Positions 26,560 to 36,100 of a DNA stretch of 64,000 nucleotides are shown in pieces. The stretch comes from Novipirellula aureliae (lineage in GTDB: Bacteria; Planctomycetota; Planctomycetia; Pirellulales; Pirellulaceae): NCBI RefSeq assembly GCF_007860185.1, contig NZ_SJPY01000001.1, positions 829,132 to 893,131 of the forward strand, in the 5' to 3' direction. The translations under genes and the position numbers were made by a program. How positions within the stretch are numbered: position 1 is the first letter of the stretch; the number at the start of each line of letters is the position of its first letter. Under the pieces are notes generated by a model. That model was not told where the DNA came from and did not search any database. It saw nothing but the letters and a program-made list of their open reading frames with translations.

Positions 26560-28578
26560 CTAATCAACATCGCTACGGAACGGGATCGCAGGCAGGCCCT
26601 CTTCGTTGACTAGTGTCGCGATCGGGTTGTTCGCCCATCCATAGCGAACGGCTACTGGGGCGGAAACAGCGGGCGACGACACGATGACTTGATCGCCATC
26701 AATGACGGCATCGGCCCAGACAAACGTTTTGTCGGATCCAGCGATTGCGAACCCTTTTAGCTTGCCCTCCTTGGCCTTTAAACCACTGCCGATGCTCGAA
26801 AACTTAATGATTGCCTTTTCCGATTTGTACTCGACCGACTCGAATTTTGGCCCACTCGCAACAACGTCACGGCCATACGCGATCTTAAGGGCTGACAACA
26901 TCAATCGCCGCCCCACCTCTTGTTTATTGCGAGGATGAATATCGTTGGCATCGCCGATATCGATGGCCACCGCCAAGCCCGTCCTTTCATCTTTCGCTGC
27001 GGTCATCGATTGGGCCTCACGCAGTTCGGCCCAACCTGGTTCCACCGGTTGTTGTTGAGGTGCCATGTAATTCGCCAATTGGACGATTAGGAAGGGGAAA
27101 TCACCAACACCAAAACGATCTCGCCAATCCTTAATCATCGTCGGTAGTAATTCTCGGTACTGCATCGCGCGTCCAGCGTTCGATTCGCCTTGATACCAAA
27201 TCGCCCCTTTGATGGCGTAGGGCTCAAGCGGTGCAATCATTCCGTTGTAAAGAACCGTCACCCGGTTGGGATTTTCCACCGGCGGGTCGGGGCGGAGCGA
27301 CATCTTAGATAAGGGCACGCTAATTTTGTAACTCCATGATCCCTTTAGCGGAAGACTCGTTGCATCGTCGAACTTGATCTGCATCTGGTTCGGTTGGCCG
27401 AAAAAACCACCGGCCCCGCCCGTATCAAGGACTCGAATGGCAATCACATTCTTTCCCGCTCTAAGCACACCTGGCTTGATCGAGTATTGACGGTCGATGT
27501 TGAAACGATCGGTTTGCCCTATTTTCTTCCCGTTAATCCAAGTCGTTTCGCGATCGTCAATGGGACCAAGCCGAAGTTCCGCCTGAATCGAATCGCTCGC
27601 ATTTGGCAGCTCAAATTCCTTGCGAAACCAAACCACACCATCAAAACCAGCTAAGTCGTGCTGGTCCCATCGCTTGGGTAAATCGATCGATTTCCACGGG
27701 TCCTCTACAGAAGGCGTCAGGACTCTTCGTTGCCATTTTTCACGCGTACCGAGATCATTTTCTCGCCACCATCGTGCCATGGCCGTCCGTTGATCCAACG
27801 GGTTTTCAGATCGCGACTCTCTCAACCTCTTCAATGCATTGAGCTTAGGACGAAAATCCTCCAACGACTCTAACGCCTCTGCACTGGTCCATGCTTCCGC
27901 AACCGTTCCGCCCCAAGACGCATCGATCAAGCCGATCGGAACATTGAGCTCTCGGTGCAGATCCCGACCAAAAAAGTAGCCCACCGCACTGAATGACTTT
28001 GCAAATTGCGACGTGCATACCTCCCAGCGACCTTCGAGCGAATCAACGGGCACTTCGGAAATCTGCCTAGGCACAGTGAACAAGCGGATGTTGGGATAGT
28101 TGGCAGCCGAGATTTCTGCGTCGCTATTCTTCGCGGCTGACAGCGGCCTCTCCATATTCGATTGGCCGGAACAAATCCAAACGTCGCCAATCAGAACATC
28201 CTGAATCGTTTGAACCCCCTGTTGGTCACCACCCTTCACCTTTGCGGTCAATTCGAACGGACCGCCTGCCGTGAAGGCAGGCAACTTGGTTTGCCAACGC
28301 CCGTTTTTTTCGACAGTCGCTTCGGCAGTCTTGTCTTGCAAGGTGACGAGAACCTGTTGACCTGGAACCCCCCACCCCCATACCGGAATTTCCTCGCCGC
28401 GCTGCAGAACCAAATGGTCGCTGAAAAGCGGGTGCAGTAGCGGAGTCTCCTGAGCAGCGGTCGTTAGGCCCCCCCCTGAGCCAACCCATGCCGCGAACAC
28501 GAGGAAGCTTTGTGTAAATATCTGTGTAAATAGACGAGGCAATAATAGACGAGGCAACACAGGAGGGATTTTGTTCAT
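26560..28578 (-). CDS. Sialate O-acetylesterase (SGNH family), exported
   Basis: 672 residues with a signal peptide (FTQSFLVFAAWVGSGG). After a beta-sandwich segment (HLVLQRGEEIPVWGWGVPGQ) the SGNH hydrolase starts with ICSGQSNMERPL, whose serine is the nucleophile. A galactose-binding-like insert follows (about residues 300-400, with GVVWFRKEFELP and AGKNVIAIRVLDTGG). Then come GAIWYQGESNAGRA and DANDIHPRNKQEVGRRL, which carries the DxxH pair. Such enzymes remove acetyl groups from sugars, and planctomycetes carry many of them next to sulfatases for algal polysaccharides. No sulfatase is close here. It should act in the periplasm or at the surface. Confidence 0.9.
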   Translation of the reverse strand: MNKIPPVLPRLLLPRLFTQIFTQSFLVFAAWVGSGGGLTTAAQETPLLHPLFSDHLVLQRGEEIPVWGWGVPGQQVLVTLQDKTAEATVEKNGRWQTKLPAFTAGGPFELTAKVKGGDQQGVQTIQDVLIGDVWICSGQSNMERPLSAAKNSDAEISAANYPNIRLFTVPRQISEVPVDSLEGRWEVCTSQFAKSFSAVGYFFGRDLHRELNVPIGLIDASWGGTVAEAWTSAEALESLEDFRPKLNALKRLRESRSENPLDQRTAMARWWRENDLGTREKWQRRVLTPSVEDPWKSIDLPKRWDQHDLAGFDGVVWFRKEFELPNASDSIQAELRLGPIDDRETTWINGKKIGQTDRFNIDRQYSIKPGVLRAGKNVIAIRVLDTGGAGGFFGQPNQMQIKFDDATSLPLKGSWSYKISVPLSKMSLRPDPPVENPNRVTVLYNGMIAPLEPYAIKGAIWYQGESNAGRAMQYRELLPTMIKDWRDRFGVGDFPFLIVQLANYMAPQQQPVEPGWAELREAQSMTAAKDERTGLAVAIDIGDANDIHPRNKQEVGRRLMLSALKIAYGRDVVASGPKFESVEYKSEKAIIKFSSIGSGLKAKEGKLKGFAIAGSDKTFVWADAVIDGDQVIVSSPAVSAPVAVRYGWANNPIATLVNEEGLPAIPFRSDVD

Positions 28579-29028
28579 CTAAACAAATTTGCTCAGGAGG
28601 GAATACAGAAAGGTGGGAAAAACCGCAGCAGCTCGATCACCTACAATTCTACACACCGGTTGCGGAGTAGGAAACGATCAAATCCGATGGATTGTTTGCA
28701 ACAATGGATTCATCCCTCAGGGGACTCCTAGCCACGAAAAAGGGGCGGGCAGAAAATCCGCAGCGGTCCGGCAGCGGTCCGATTGAATAATCCTGTTTTT
28801 TGGGGCACTAATTCTTAAAGAAGGTCTGTACGCCATCCGATTGGCCCTGTAAACTGTGCCGCTCGAAATATCCGCCCGCGGGGCTGTGTCCGAAAAGGGG
28901 CCTGACCCTTTGGAGGACAATCGCTTTTTGTAACAATCGCTTTTTGTAATCGTTTTCGGCTTGCCAGGAGAGGGATCAGACCCCTTTTCGAACATTGCCC
29001 AACAGAACCTTGTAAGAGATAATAGACT
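28579..29028. other. Divergent intergenic region with repeats, esterase and rplU
   Basis: About 450 bp. It holds the inverted-repeat element at 28891-28990 and a small direct repeat CAGCGGTCCG near 28761-28780. The rplU promoter must be near or inside the element. No gene is visible. Confidence 0.5.
28891..28990. repeat. 100-bp inverted-repeat element upstream of rplU
   Basis: The left arm CGAAAAGGGGCCTGA (28891-28905) and the right arm TCAGACCCCTTTTCG (28976-28990) pair with one mismatch. Between them a 16-bp unit, CAATCGCTTTTTGTAA, is tandemly duplicated (28918-28949). It ends 38 bp before the rplU start, so it lies in the promoter or leader of a ribosomal protein gene. Confidence 0.75.
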
Positions 29029-29337
29029 ATGTACGCTATCGTTGTTGATGGTGGCCGCCAATACCGCGTTGAACCTGGCATGGAGGTCGATATCGACTTT
29101 CGCGACCTATCACAAGGCGACCAAATCACGTTTGACAAGGTTTTGGCCGTTAGTGGTAGCGAAGGGCTAAAGCTGGGATCGCCCACCTTAGAAGGCGCCA
29201 CAGTGACCGCATCGGTCATTGGCGCGAAGCAGGACAAAAAGATTTACGTCCAAAAATTCCGTCGCCGCAAGCATAGCAAACGCCGCACCGGCCATCGCCA
29301 AATTCACACTCGTGTGAAAATCGAAAGCATCGCATAG
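29029..29337 (+). CDS. rplU: 50S ribosomal protein L21
   Basis: 102 residues, full length. MYAIVVDGGRQYRVEPGM at the start and the C-terminal KKIYVQKFRRRKHSKRRTGH are characteristic, including the basic RNA-binding tail. L21 is a large-subunit protein that contacts 23S rRNA and L20. In most bacteria rpmA (L27) follows directly; here the next gene, 49 bp away, is a Ser/Thr kinase, and no L27 frame is seen in the window. Confidence 0.97.
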   Translation: MYAIVVDGGRQYRVEPGMEVDIDFRDLSQGDQITFDKVLAVSGSEGLKLGSPTLEGATVTASVIGAKQDKKIYVQKFRRRKHSKRRTGHRQIHTRVKIESIA

Positions 29338-29386
29338 GCTTGCCCTTCGTCGGTTTGCCCCATAGGTTTGCCCCATAGGTTTACAC

Positions 29387-30418
29387 GTGCCATCGTCAAA
29401 AATCACGGATTACGATCTTGGTGGGATTCTTGGCGTTGGAACGGTTGGAACGATCTACGAGGGGATTGAAAAAGAGACCCAACACAGCGTTGCGATCAAA
29501 AAGCTGCACCCTGGCGTGAGCTCGGACAAATTGATTCGGGCGCGTTTTCGCCGTGAAATGACGATCCTAGAACGCCTTCGCCACCCAAACATCATCGCCT
29601 ACTACGGCGGGGGCGAAGCCGAAGACGGGCTGCTTTACTATGTCATGGAAAAGATCGAAGGCGGTACGATCAAAGAGATGATCGAAGCCAATGGTCACCT
29701 GGATTGGCAAGTCGTTGTTGATGTCGCGCGTCAAATCTGTTCAGCGCTCCAGTGCGCTCACAACCACGGCGTGATCCATCGCGATTTGAAGCCAGGAAAT
29801 CTATTTCTCACCAAATCAGCGGTCGTCAAGCTAGGCGACTTCGGTATCGCCCGCGATTTGACCAACAGCGATTTGACCGCAACCGGCTTGACCGTCGGGA
29901 CTCACGCCTACATGTCGCCCGAGCAAATCACTGGCGACGCGTTGATTTCGGGAAAGACCGACCTCTACGCTTTGGGTTGCTGCCTGTTTGAAATGCTTTC
30001 GGGGCGAAAAACATTTATGGGCGAGAATTTTGCTCAGCTTTTCGAGCAACACCTGCGTACTCGCCCCCAACACATTCGCGAGCTTGTGCCAAACTGCCCT
30101 ACCGAACTCGATGAAATCATCGACAAACTGCTCGAGAAAAACCCCGAAGATCGACCGTTCAACGCGCGAGCTGTTCAAGGAGTCATGCTGCAACTCGGCG
30201 AGCGATATGGCCTCGAGGCAGAATTAGACCAAGCCCTTGAAGCGAACGACGTTGGCGCCGACGCGTTAACAGAAAAAGGGCGTCAAATTCTCCAGCAACA
30301 AATTCTCGATCGACTCGAAGGGCGAATTGGCCCGTCGATTAGCTGGGGTCGCCTAGCCGCTGTCGGCGTGCTCGTGTGCGGGATCGTGCTCGCCGCGATC
30401 TTGCTCTCACCGAAGTAA
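29387..30418 (+). CDS. Membrane-anchored Ser/Thr protein kinase (PknB-like)
   Basis: 343 residues from a GTG start (the kinase fold begins at once, leaving no room for a later start). Glycine-rich loop GILGVGTVGTIYEG, catalytic Lys38 (VAIKKLHPG), HRDLKPGNLFL at 131-141 with catalytic Asp133, metal-binding Asp151 in LGDFGIARD, and SPEQITGD as the APE region are all present, so it should be active. A final hydrophobic segment (LAAVGVLVCGIVLAAILL) gives a C-terminal anchor with almost nothing outside. There is no sensor domain. It sits 49 bp behind rplU on the same strand. The short leader contains a duplicated GGTTTGCCCCATA (near 29351-29378). Confidence 0.92.
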   Translation: MPSSKITDYDLGGILGVGTVGTIYEGIEKETQHSVAIKKLHPGVSSDKLIRARFRREMTILERLRHPNIIAYYGGGEAEDGLLYYVMEKIEGGTIKEMIEANGHLDWQVVVDVARQICSALQCAHNHGVIHRDLKPGNLFLTKSAVVKLGDFGIARDLTNSDLTATGLTVGTHAYMSPEQITGDALISGKTDLYALGCCLFEMLSGRKTFMGENFAQLFEQHLRTRPQHIRELVPNCPTELDEIIDKLLEKNPEDRPFNARAVQGVMLQLGERYGLEAELDQALEANDVGADALTEKGRQILQQQILDRLEGRIGPSISWGRLAAVGVLVCGIVLAAILLSPK

Positions 30419-30729
30419 AGCTCTCGTAACGGAGGTCGCCAAGACTTTGCCTCCAAAGGCATGAAATTGCGATTGAACCATCAGCGAATCACAAGCAGAA
30501 TCGCTTCTGGAGATCCGACCGATAGCAATCAATACAACGACCGGTAACCCGTCAGGTATCTATTGCGGAAGTTATCTCTTTTGACGCTTTACGGCAGAGC
30601 TCTTCGCACCACTAGTTTCAACCACGCCTTTGCGGCTATAATCAAGCCCTTCGGACCACGCCCACCTTTTTACCAACCTGAAAACGCTCCCTCACGATTG
30701 ACAGCGTCCAAACCAAACAGGACTAAACA
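30419..30729. other. Intergenic region, kinase and FKBP genes
   Basis: 310 bp without a gene. It has a TATAAT at 30637-30642 that may be the FKBP promoter, and an AGGA at 30719-30722 before the FKBP start. Confidence 0.45.
30616..30642 (+). promoter_or_regulatory. Candidate promoter of the FKBP gene
   Basis: A perfect TATAAT at 30637-30642 lies 88 bp ahead of the start codon. The best -35 (TTTCAA at 30616) is poor and only 15 bp away, so the call rests on the -10 box. Confidence 0.3.
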
Positions 30730-31440
30730 ATGAATCGAACGATCACTTTACTTTTCGGCGGGTTCGCTCTCGTCACCTCCACCTTTATGACGGGAACCGT
30801 AATGGGACAGGACGCTACAGAATCGAAATACAAAACCGATGCCGAAGAGATCGGCTACTTTTTGGGCGTTTCGATCGGACAACAGATGGGCGCACAAGGC
30901 TTTCAAACTGAAGATATCGACCTGCAAGCGTTGATTGCCGGGGCAAAGGACGGAATCGCCGCAAACGAGCCGGCAATGAGCGACGAACAATTGAAGGGCG
31001 TCCAAGAGAAAATCGAAGCACTGCTGACAAAACGGCAACTCGAAATGATGCAGCAGAATAAAGAAAAGGGCGAAAAATGGCTTGAGGAAAACGCCAAGAA
31101 GGAAGGCGTCGAAAAACTTGCAGGTGGCTTGCAGTACAAGGTACTTGTAGAAGGTGACGGCCCATCGCCGAGCGCTTCCGATACCGTCAAAGTTCACTAC
31201 ACCGGCAAACTAACCGACGGCACAACGTTTGACAGTAGCGTTGCCCGAGGCCAACCGGCTCAGTTCCGTGTCGACGGAGTTATCAAGGGCTGGACCATGG
31301 CACTTCAAAAGATGAAGGTCGGCAGCAAGTGGATGCTCTACATCCCATCGGAATTGGCCTATGGCGAACGTGGCAGCCAAGGTGCGATCGGCCCTAACGA
31401 AGTTTTAACCTTCGAAGTCGAACTGCTTGGTATCGAGTAA
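30730..31440 (+). CDS. Exported FKBP-type peptidyl-prolyl isomerase
   Basis: 236 residues. A signal peptide (MNRTITLLFGGFALVTSTFM) is followed by an FKBP N-terminal helical dimerisation domain (about residues 35-130: YFLGVSIGQQMGAQGF, EKGEKWLEENAKKEGV). The FKBP domain itself is at 135-236 with VKVHYTGKLTDGTTFDSS, VIKGWTMALQKMKVGS and LAYGERGSQGAIGPNEVL. The layout is that of Mip/FkpA. It speeds prolyl isomerisation and acts as a folding helper in the periplasm. AGGA eight bases ahead supports the start. It converges with the minus-strand genes that follow. Confidence 0.95.
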   Translation: MNRTITLLFGGFALVTSTFMTGTVMGQDATESKYKTDAEEIGYFLGVSIGQQMGAQGFQTEDIDLQALIAGAKDGIAANEPAMSDEQLKGVQEKIEALLTKRQLEMMQQNKEKGEKWLEENAKKEGVEKLAGGLQYKVLVEGDGPSPSASDTVKVHYTGKLTDGTTFDSSVARGQPAQFRVDGVIKGWTMALQKMKVGSKWMLYIPSELAYGERGSQGAIGPNEVLTFEVELLGIE

Positions 31441-31631
31441 GGTTGCCTCGGTTCCTATCCGCAGCTGGTAGTCGCCAAGACCACGAAACAGCGAAACGGC
31501 ACCTGCTATCGTCAGTGTGTCGATTTCGCTGAACGACGGCACTCGGTAAAGATGCAAGTCTTCGTCGCGACGCTCAATCGAGCTGAGGGTTGCACGCGAT
31601 CTTAGGATAGCAGGAACTCGTCGTGGTGTTA
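31405..31631 (-). pseudogene. Possible small coding remnant behind the orphan membrane gene
   Basis: A minus-strand frame reads on directly after the stop of the gene at 31629-32765. It encodes a protein-like stretch (SSIERRDEDLHLYRVPSFSE, then IDTLTIAGAVSLFRGLGDYQ) and ends 36 bp inside the 3' end of the FKBP gene. No ATG or GTG fits its beginning. It could be a small partner gene with a rare start, a frameshifted tail, or chance. Confidence 0.25.
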
Positions 31632-32765
31632 TTCGCCAAGCTCGACAAACGCATCGTAAAGATCCCAGCACACAAACAGAGTGGATGCCGTGGTTTTGAC
31701 TACTTTGCCAAATCCAGAGACCCATCTCGTTTTCCTTGCTGCCGCAGAGGCTTCCGCGCTAGCGGCTTTGTGAGCAGCTTCCGCCTTTCTGACTTCGGCG
31801 GACTTCGCAGCAATCTTTCGTTGCCTGGCCGCTTTCCCTTTCGTGCTTTGACCGCCGATTCTTCTGTCCTTTTTCCGCTTCAATTCTTGGCGAACCTGTT
31901 GCATCGCCGCGCGTGTTGCTTCGACTTTATTGCCCCCATCACCTTTCACTTTGAATTGTTTTTCGATCAGCTTATCGGAACCGTAATCCATTGTACTACT
32001 GGTAGCCACCTTGCCTGTTTCAAACGCAACCATCGTGGCTCCGGTATTCCTCGACGCTTCCCAATTTTTTGCCAGTCCAACACCGAGGCTTTTTAGCAGC
32101 GGGACTCCTGCCACACCAACGCCGCCGCCGCCAACCCAAGCAGCAGCTTCGGCAGCGGTCCAAGTAGCGCCGCCTTTTAACAAGGCCGCACCAACCGCAC
32201 CAGAGGTGATCAATGCAATGTTATTGACAAAACGACCGGCTTTTAGCAGCTTGATTGAGCTATCGAGCCCAGAAAGCGTATTCGCATTGATTTGATTGAA
32301 TTCCGCCATTCGCGTTTTAATGTTATCCAAACATTTGTCGCGAATCTTTATCTTGTCTTCCAAGTGCCTCTGCAACGCCACTGAGCCTTGAAAAGATGCT
32401 CGGATAAAGTGATTTACTCTTTCCAGCGTTTGATGGTCAATTGCCGTTTTCAATACTTGCGGGTTGGGGATGGTTGCTTCCCATGTTCCCGGCGAACCCG
32501 TTGCTCCCGGTAGCGGGATGTAATACACATCCGACGGTCGCCATATTTGACTCATGCTTTGCGAAATCGTGTAGGCTGCGGCAATCGATCGCAACAAGGG
32601 ATAGCTTTGATCGAAGTCGACCACAAGCGCTTGAATCGTTTTATCATGTGCCACGATATTTGGCTCTCTTGCAATTGTGTATTTGTCCGAAACGGCTATC
32701 CGCATGTCGACGAACGAAACGTCGACTACCGGATAAGTGCTATTCTCGCAACCTAGCCTGCACAT
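31629..32765 (-). CDS. Orphan protein with glycine/alanine-rich membrane segments
   Basis: The open frame reaches 32966, but its first 67 codons run through a dispersed hairpin repeat, so I start at the ATG at 32765 (378 residues). The N-terminal half has VVDVSFVDMRIAVSDKYTIA and an unusual segment WRPSDVYYIPLPGATGSPG. Residues about 150-200 are helical. Then come hydrophobic Gly/Ala-rich stretches (ALITSGAVGAALLKGG and AAAWVGGGGVGVAGVPLLK), which look like membrane-inserting hairpins. A very basic tail (KGKAARQRKIAAKSAEVRKA) and a last hydrophobic segment (TLFVCWDLYDAFVEL) close it. I do not recognise it. The make-up recalls pore-forming or contact-dependent toxins and phage-derived proteins, but this is a guess. 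Confidence 0.6.
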   Translation of the reverse strand: MCRLGCENSTYPVVDVSFVDMRIAVSDKYTIAREPNIVAHDKTIQALVVDFDQSYPLLRSIAAAYTISQSMSQIWRPSDVYYIPLPGATGSPGTWEATIPNPQVLKTAIDHQTLERVNHFIRASFQGSVALQRHLEDKIKIRDKCLDNIKTRMAEFNQINANTLSGLDSSIKLLKAGRFVNNIALITSGAVGAALLKGGATWTAAEAAAWVGGGGVGVAGVPLLKSLGVGLAKNWEASRNTGATMVAFETGKVATSSTMDYGSDKLIEKQFKVKGDGGNKVEATRAAMQQVRQELKRKKDRRIGGQSTKGKAARQRKIAAKSAEVRKAEAAHKAASAEASAAARKTRWVSGFGKVVKTTASTLFVCWDLYDAFVELGE

Positions 32766-32883
32766 GTTGCTAGGAAACACCCAATTTTTTATTTTGCAGA
32801 AGAGCGAGCCGTGCAAGAAACGAAGCCCTGCCTTTCGTAAACGAGTGCTTTGCGACAACGAAGAAACAAGGTAAGAATCTTTC

Positions 32884-32934
32884 GTGGCTGTTGCTTCCAG
32901 CCGCAGCATATTGGGGAAAGATGTCCCAGCCACT
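32884..32934. repeat. Degenerate single copy of the hairpin repeat
   Basis: GTGGCTG at the left pairs with CAGCCAC at the right, and the left half GTGGCTGTTGCTTCCAGCCG resembles the 71-bp unit at 15851-16702. It lies upstream of the orphan membrane gene and creates a false N-terminal extension of its frame. Confidence 0.6.
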
Positions 32935-33111
32935 CTTTTACCAAGCCTAAAACCAAGCGGTGACAAAGCATTGGCCCAGATTATTCGTTAGCTGTTTTGG
33001 CTCTAACGGGTTAGCAAATGACGACTCATCACATGAATATTCCGGGCTGGCAGGCCTTACCATCGAGCGACAGGACCTCAGAAATTCACCCACAGATTCT
33101 TCTGACGGGGC

Positions 33112-33148
33112 AAAAAAAAAGCTCCTGCGGTTTTGGCCGCAAGAGCTT
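33112..33148 (-). terminator. Rho-independent terminator of rpoC
   Basis: Read on the minus strand, AAGCTCTTGCGG pairs with CCGCAGGAGCTT (12-bp stem, one mismatch, loop CCAAAA) and is followed by nine Ts. It lies 21 bp behind the rpoC stop codon. The strongest intrinsic terminator seen in the window. Confidence 0.9.
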
Positions 33149-33168
33149 GTGGGGATGATTCAAGATCA

Positions 33169-36100
33169 TCAATCTTGTCCGCCGGAGCCGAACATCTCGT
33201 CGAGAGCCTCGCTGCTGCCTGTGTTCGATGCCTCGTCACTGGCCGCTTCCTCCAGTCCAGCTTTCAGAATCGACGGGTCCATTTCCGCACGTGCTGCAGG
33301 CTCGGCCTGCTTCGTGCCATCGTCCGCTGCGTTGAGTAACGGGTAGCTATCTTCGAGTGATGCGGCAGGAGCTTCCGACAAAGCTTCGAGTGCTTCGCGG
33401 CGGTAGTTGACTTCGCCTTCTTGGAAGATTCGGAAGCCGGTACCAGCAGGAATCAAGTGCCCAAGAATCACGTTTTCCTTCAACCCGACCAACTTGTCGA
33501 CTTTGCCTGCCAACGCAGCTTCGGTCAACACCTTGGTTGTTTCTTGGAACGATGCCGCACTGATGAAACTGTTCGACTGAACCGCAGCCTTGGTAATTCC
33601 GAGAAGCTGAGTACTGGCAGTCGCAAACTTGGGTTTCTTGCCTTTCGCTGGCGTTCCGCCCATCGCTTCAATTTCTGCATTGGTCTGCTGCAGCGTTTCC
33701 TTCGGAATGATCGTTCCTTCGGAGAGTTCACTATCACCAGGGTTGGAGATTTTCAGACACTTGGCCAAATCCTGGTTTGCCTTGCGGAACTGGAATCGAT
33801 CCATGACCAATCCAGGCAACAGGTTTGTATCACCAGGGTTTTCGATTTTGACCTTACGAAGCATTCGAGCGATGATGATCTCGCAGTGCTTATCGTTGAT
33901 CTCAACCCGTTGCGATTGGTAGACCTGTTGGATTTCATGCAACAGATACTGCTGGACCGCTTCTTCCCCTGAAACCCGCAAAATATCGTGGGGGACGAGT
34001 GGTCCGTCAACCAATGCTTGGCCTGCCCTAACGATATCGCCGGAGTGAACTTGAAAGTGTTTACCGTGGGGCACGAGGTGTTCGCGTTCGATGCCCGATT
34101 CGCTTCGCACGACGATCGTCCGCTTGCCTCGTTTTTTCTCAGCGAGGATTTCGACTTCGCCATCGATTTCCGAGATCACCGCAGGATCTTTTGGCTTGCG
34201 TGCTTCGAAGATTTCGGTCACTCGAGGCAAACCGCCGGTAATGTCCGAGACGCCACCGGTTTCGCGTGGCATTTCGGCCAGCACCATCCCCGGTTTGATA
34301 GGGGTCCCTTCTCTGGCCATGATCGTCGCTCGTTCCGGCAAGTACTGGACATCAAGTGCTTTGCCTTCGGCATCTTCCACGACGATTTGCGGGTGCAAAT
34401 CACCTTTGTGGTCGACGATCACCATACGGATGTTACCGCTGGTTTCGCGTTCTTCACGCATCGTTTCGCCTTCGACAACGTCCTCGAAGCGAACCTTTCC
34501 TTCGACTTCGGACAAAATCGGGATCGAGTAGGGGTTCCACTCGCACAGCACTTGACCTTCGACAACCTTGTCATCCTCTTCGACCATCAGCGCCGCACCG
34601 GCAGGCACCGGGTAGCTTTCGATTTCACGGCCACGTTCATCGACGAGGGAGATTTCGCCGTTTCGCGTCAGCACGATGTTGCGGCCTTCGGTGTTACGAA
34701 CCGCCCGCATCCGAGTGAACCGAGCAATACCGTTACGCTTGCTCTTGATATCCGACTCTTCCATTTGCTTACTAACGCTACCACCGATGTGGAACGTACG
34801 CATCGTAAGCTGAGTCCCCGGCTCACCGATACTTTGAGCAGCGATGATACCGACCGCCATGCCTTCTTCGACCATCGATCCCGTCGACATATCCATGCCG
34901 TAACATCGTCGGCACACACCGAGCGGTGCATCGCATGTCATCGGTGTACGAACCTGGATCTTTTCCAAGCCCATCGCTTCGATCTTGCGAGCGATCTCAG
35001 GCGTGATCATTTCGTTTTCGGCGATGATCACTTCGTCCGTTACCGGATTGACGATCGATTGACGGCTGATTCGTCCGTTGATCGAATCGACCAAACTGAC
35101 TTCGACCTTTTCACCCCGGTAAACGACTCCCTTGGTAATCCCTTGAGTGGTCCCGCAATCGTCCATCGTGATAACGACGTTTTGAGCGACGTCCGCAAGT
35201 TTACGAGTCAAGTAACCACTATCGGCCGTTTTCAGAGCCGTATCGGCCAAGCCCTTACGAGCACCGTGGGTCGAACTGAAGTATTCGAGAACGGACAAGC
35301 CTTCGCGGAAGTTCGCCTTGATCGGCGTTTCGATAATCTCACCGGTCGGCTTGGCCATCAAACCACGCATCCCCGCCAATTGGCGAATTTGCTCGATACC
35401 ACCACGAGCACCGGAGTGCGACATCAGGAATACCGGGTTCACATACCATCCGCCCTCACGAATGTCGTTTTCCATGGCCTTCATCATATCGACCGTAATC
35501 GATTCGCGAGCCTTGGTCCATTCGTCAAGAACCTGGTTGTACCTTTCTTTCGGCGTCATCAATCCACGATCGTAAGCCTTCTTGTGCTTCATCACCTCTT
35601 TTTCAGCGTCCCTGATGAACTGCTGTTTCGAGTCAGGCGTGACAAGGTCATCGGTTGCGAACGACAAACCGCTACGGGTCGATTCGCGAAAACCGGTTTG
35701 CATCATATCATCGAGCAAATTGATGGTCGCTTTACGCCCCAGTCGTTGGTAGCAGTCACTAATGACTTTAGCCAAGTCACCGCTCCGCATCGCATGATTA
35801 TAGAAATCCATTCCGGTCGGTAACATCTCATTGAACCGGACGCGTCCAGGCGTCGTTTCGATCAGCTCGCCATACTTGCCCGAATCGTCTTTGGTTTTCA
35901 AGCGTTGGAACTTGGGCAACCGCATCTTGATCTTCGCATGAACGTGAATAATGCCTTGGGCCGTTGCCATGTCGACTTCGTCATAGCCCGAGAAGACCAT
36001 CCCTTCGCCCTTACGGTCCGCCGCTTCCATCGTCATGTAGTAGCAACCCATCACGATGTCCTGTGATGGACTCATGATCGGCTTACCATTGGACGGCGCA

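Noticed and set aside
32766-32966. N-terminal extension of the orphan membrane protein
   Set aside because: The 67 extra codons are written by the hairpin repeat at 32884-32934 and low-quality sequence; the ATG at 32765 is a simpler start.
33988-35823. 611-codon plus-strand frame inside rpoC
   Set aside because: It is antisense to conserved catalytic sequence of rpoC, His/Asp/Arg-rich in composition, and has no family features.
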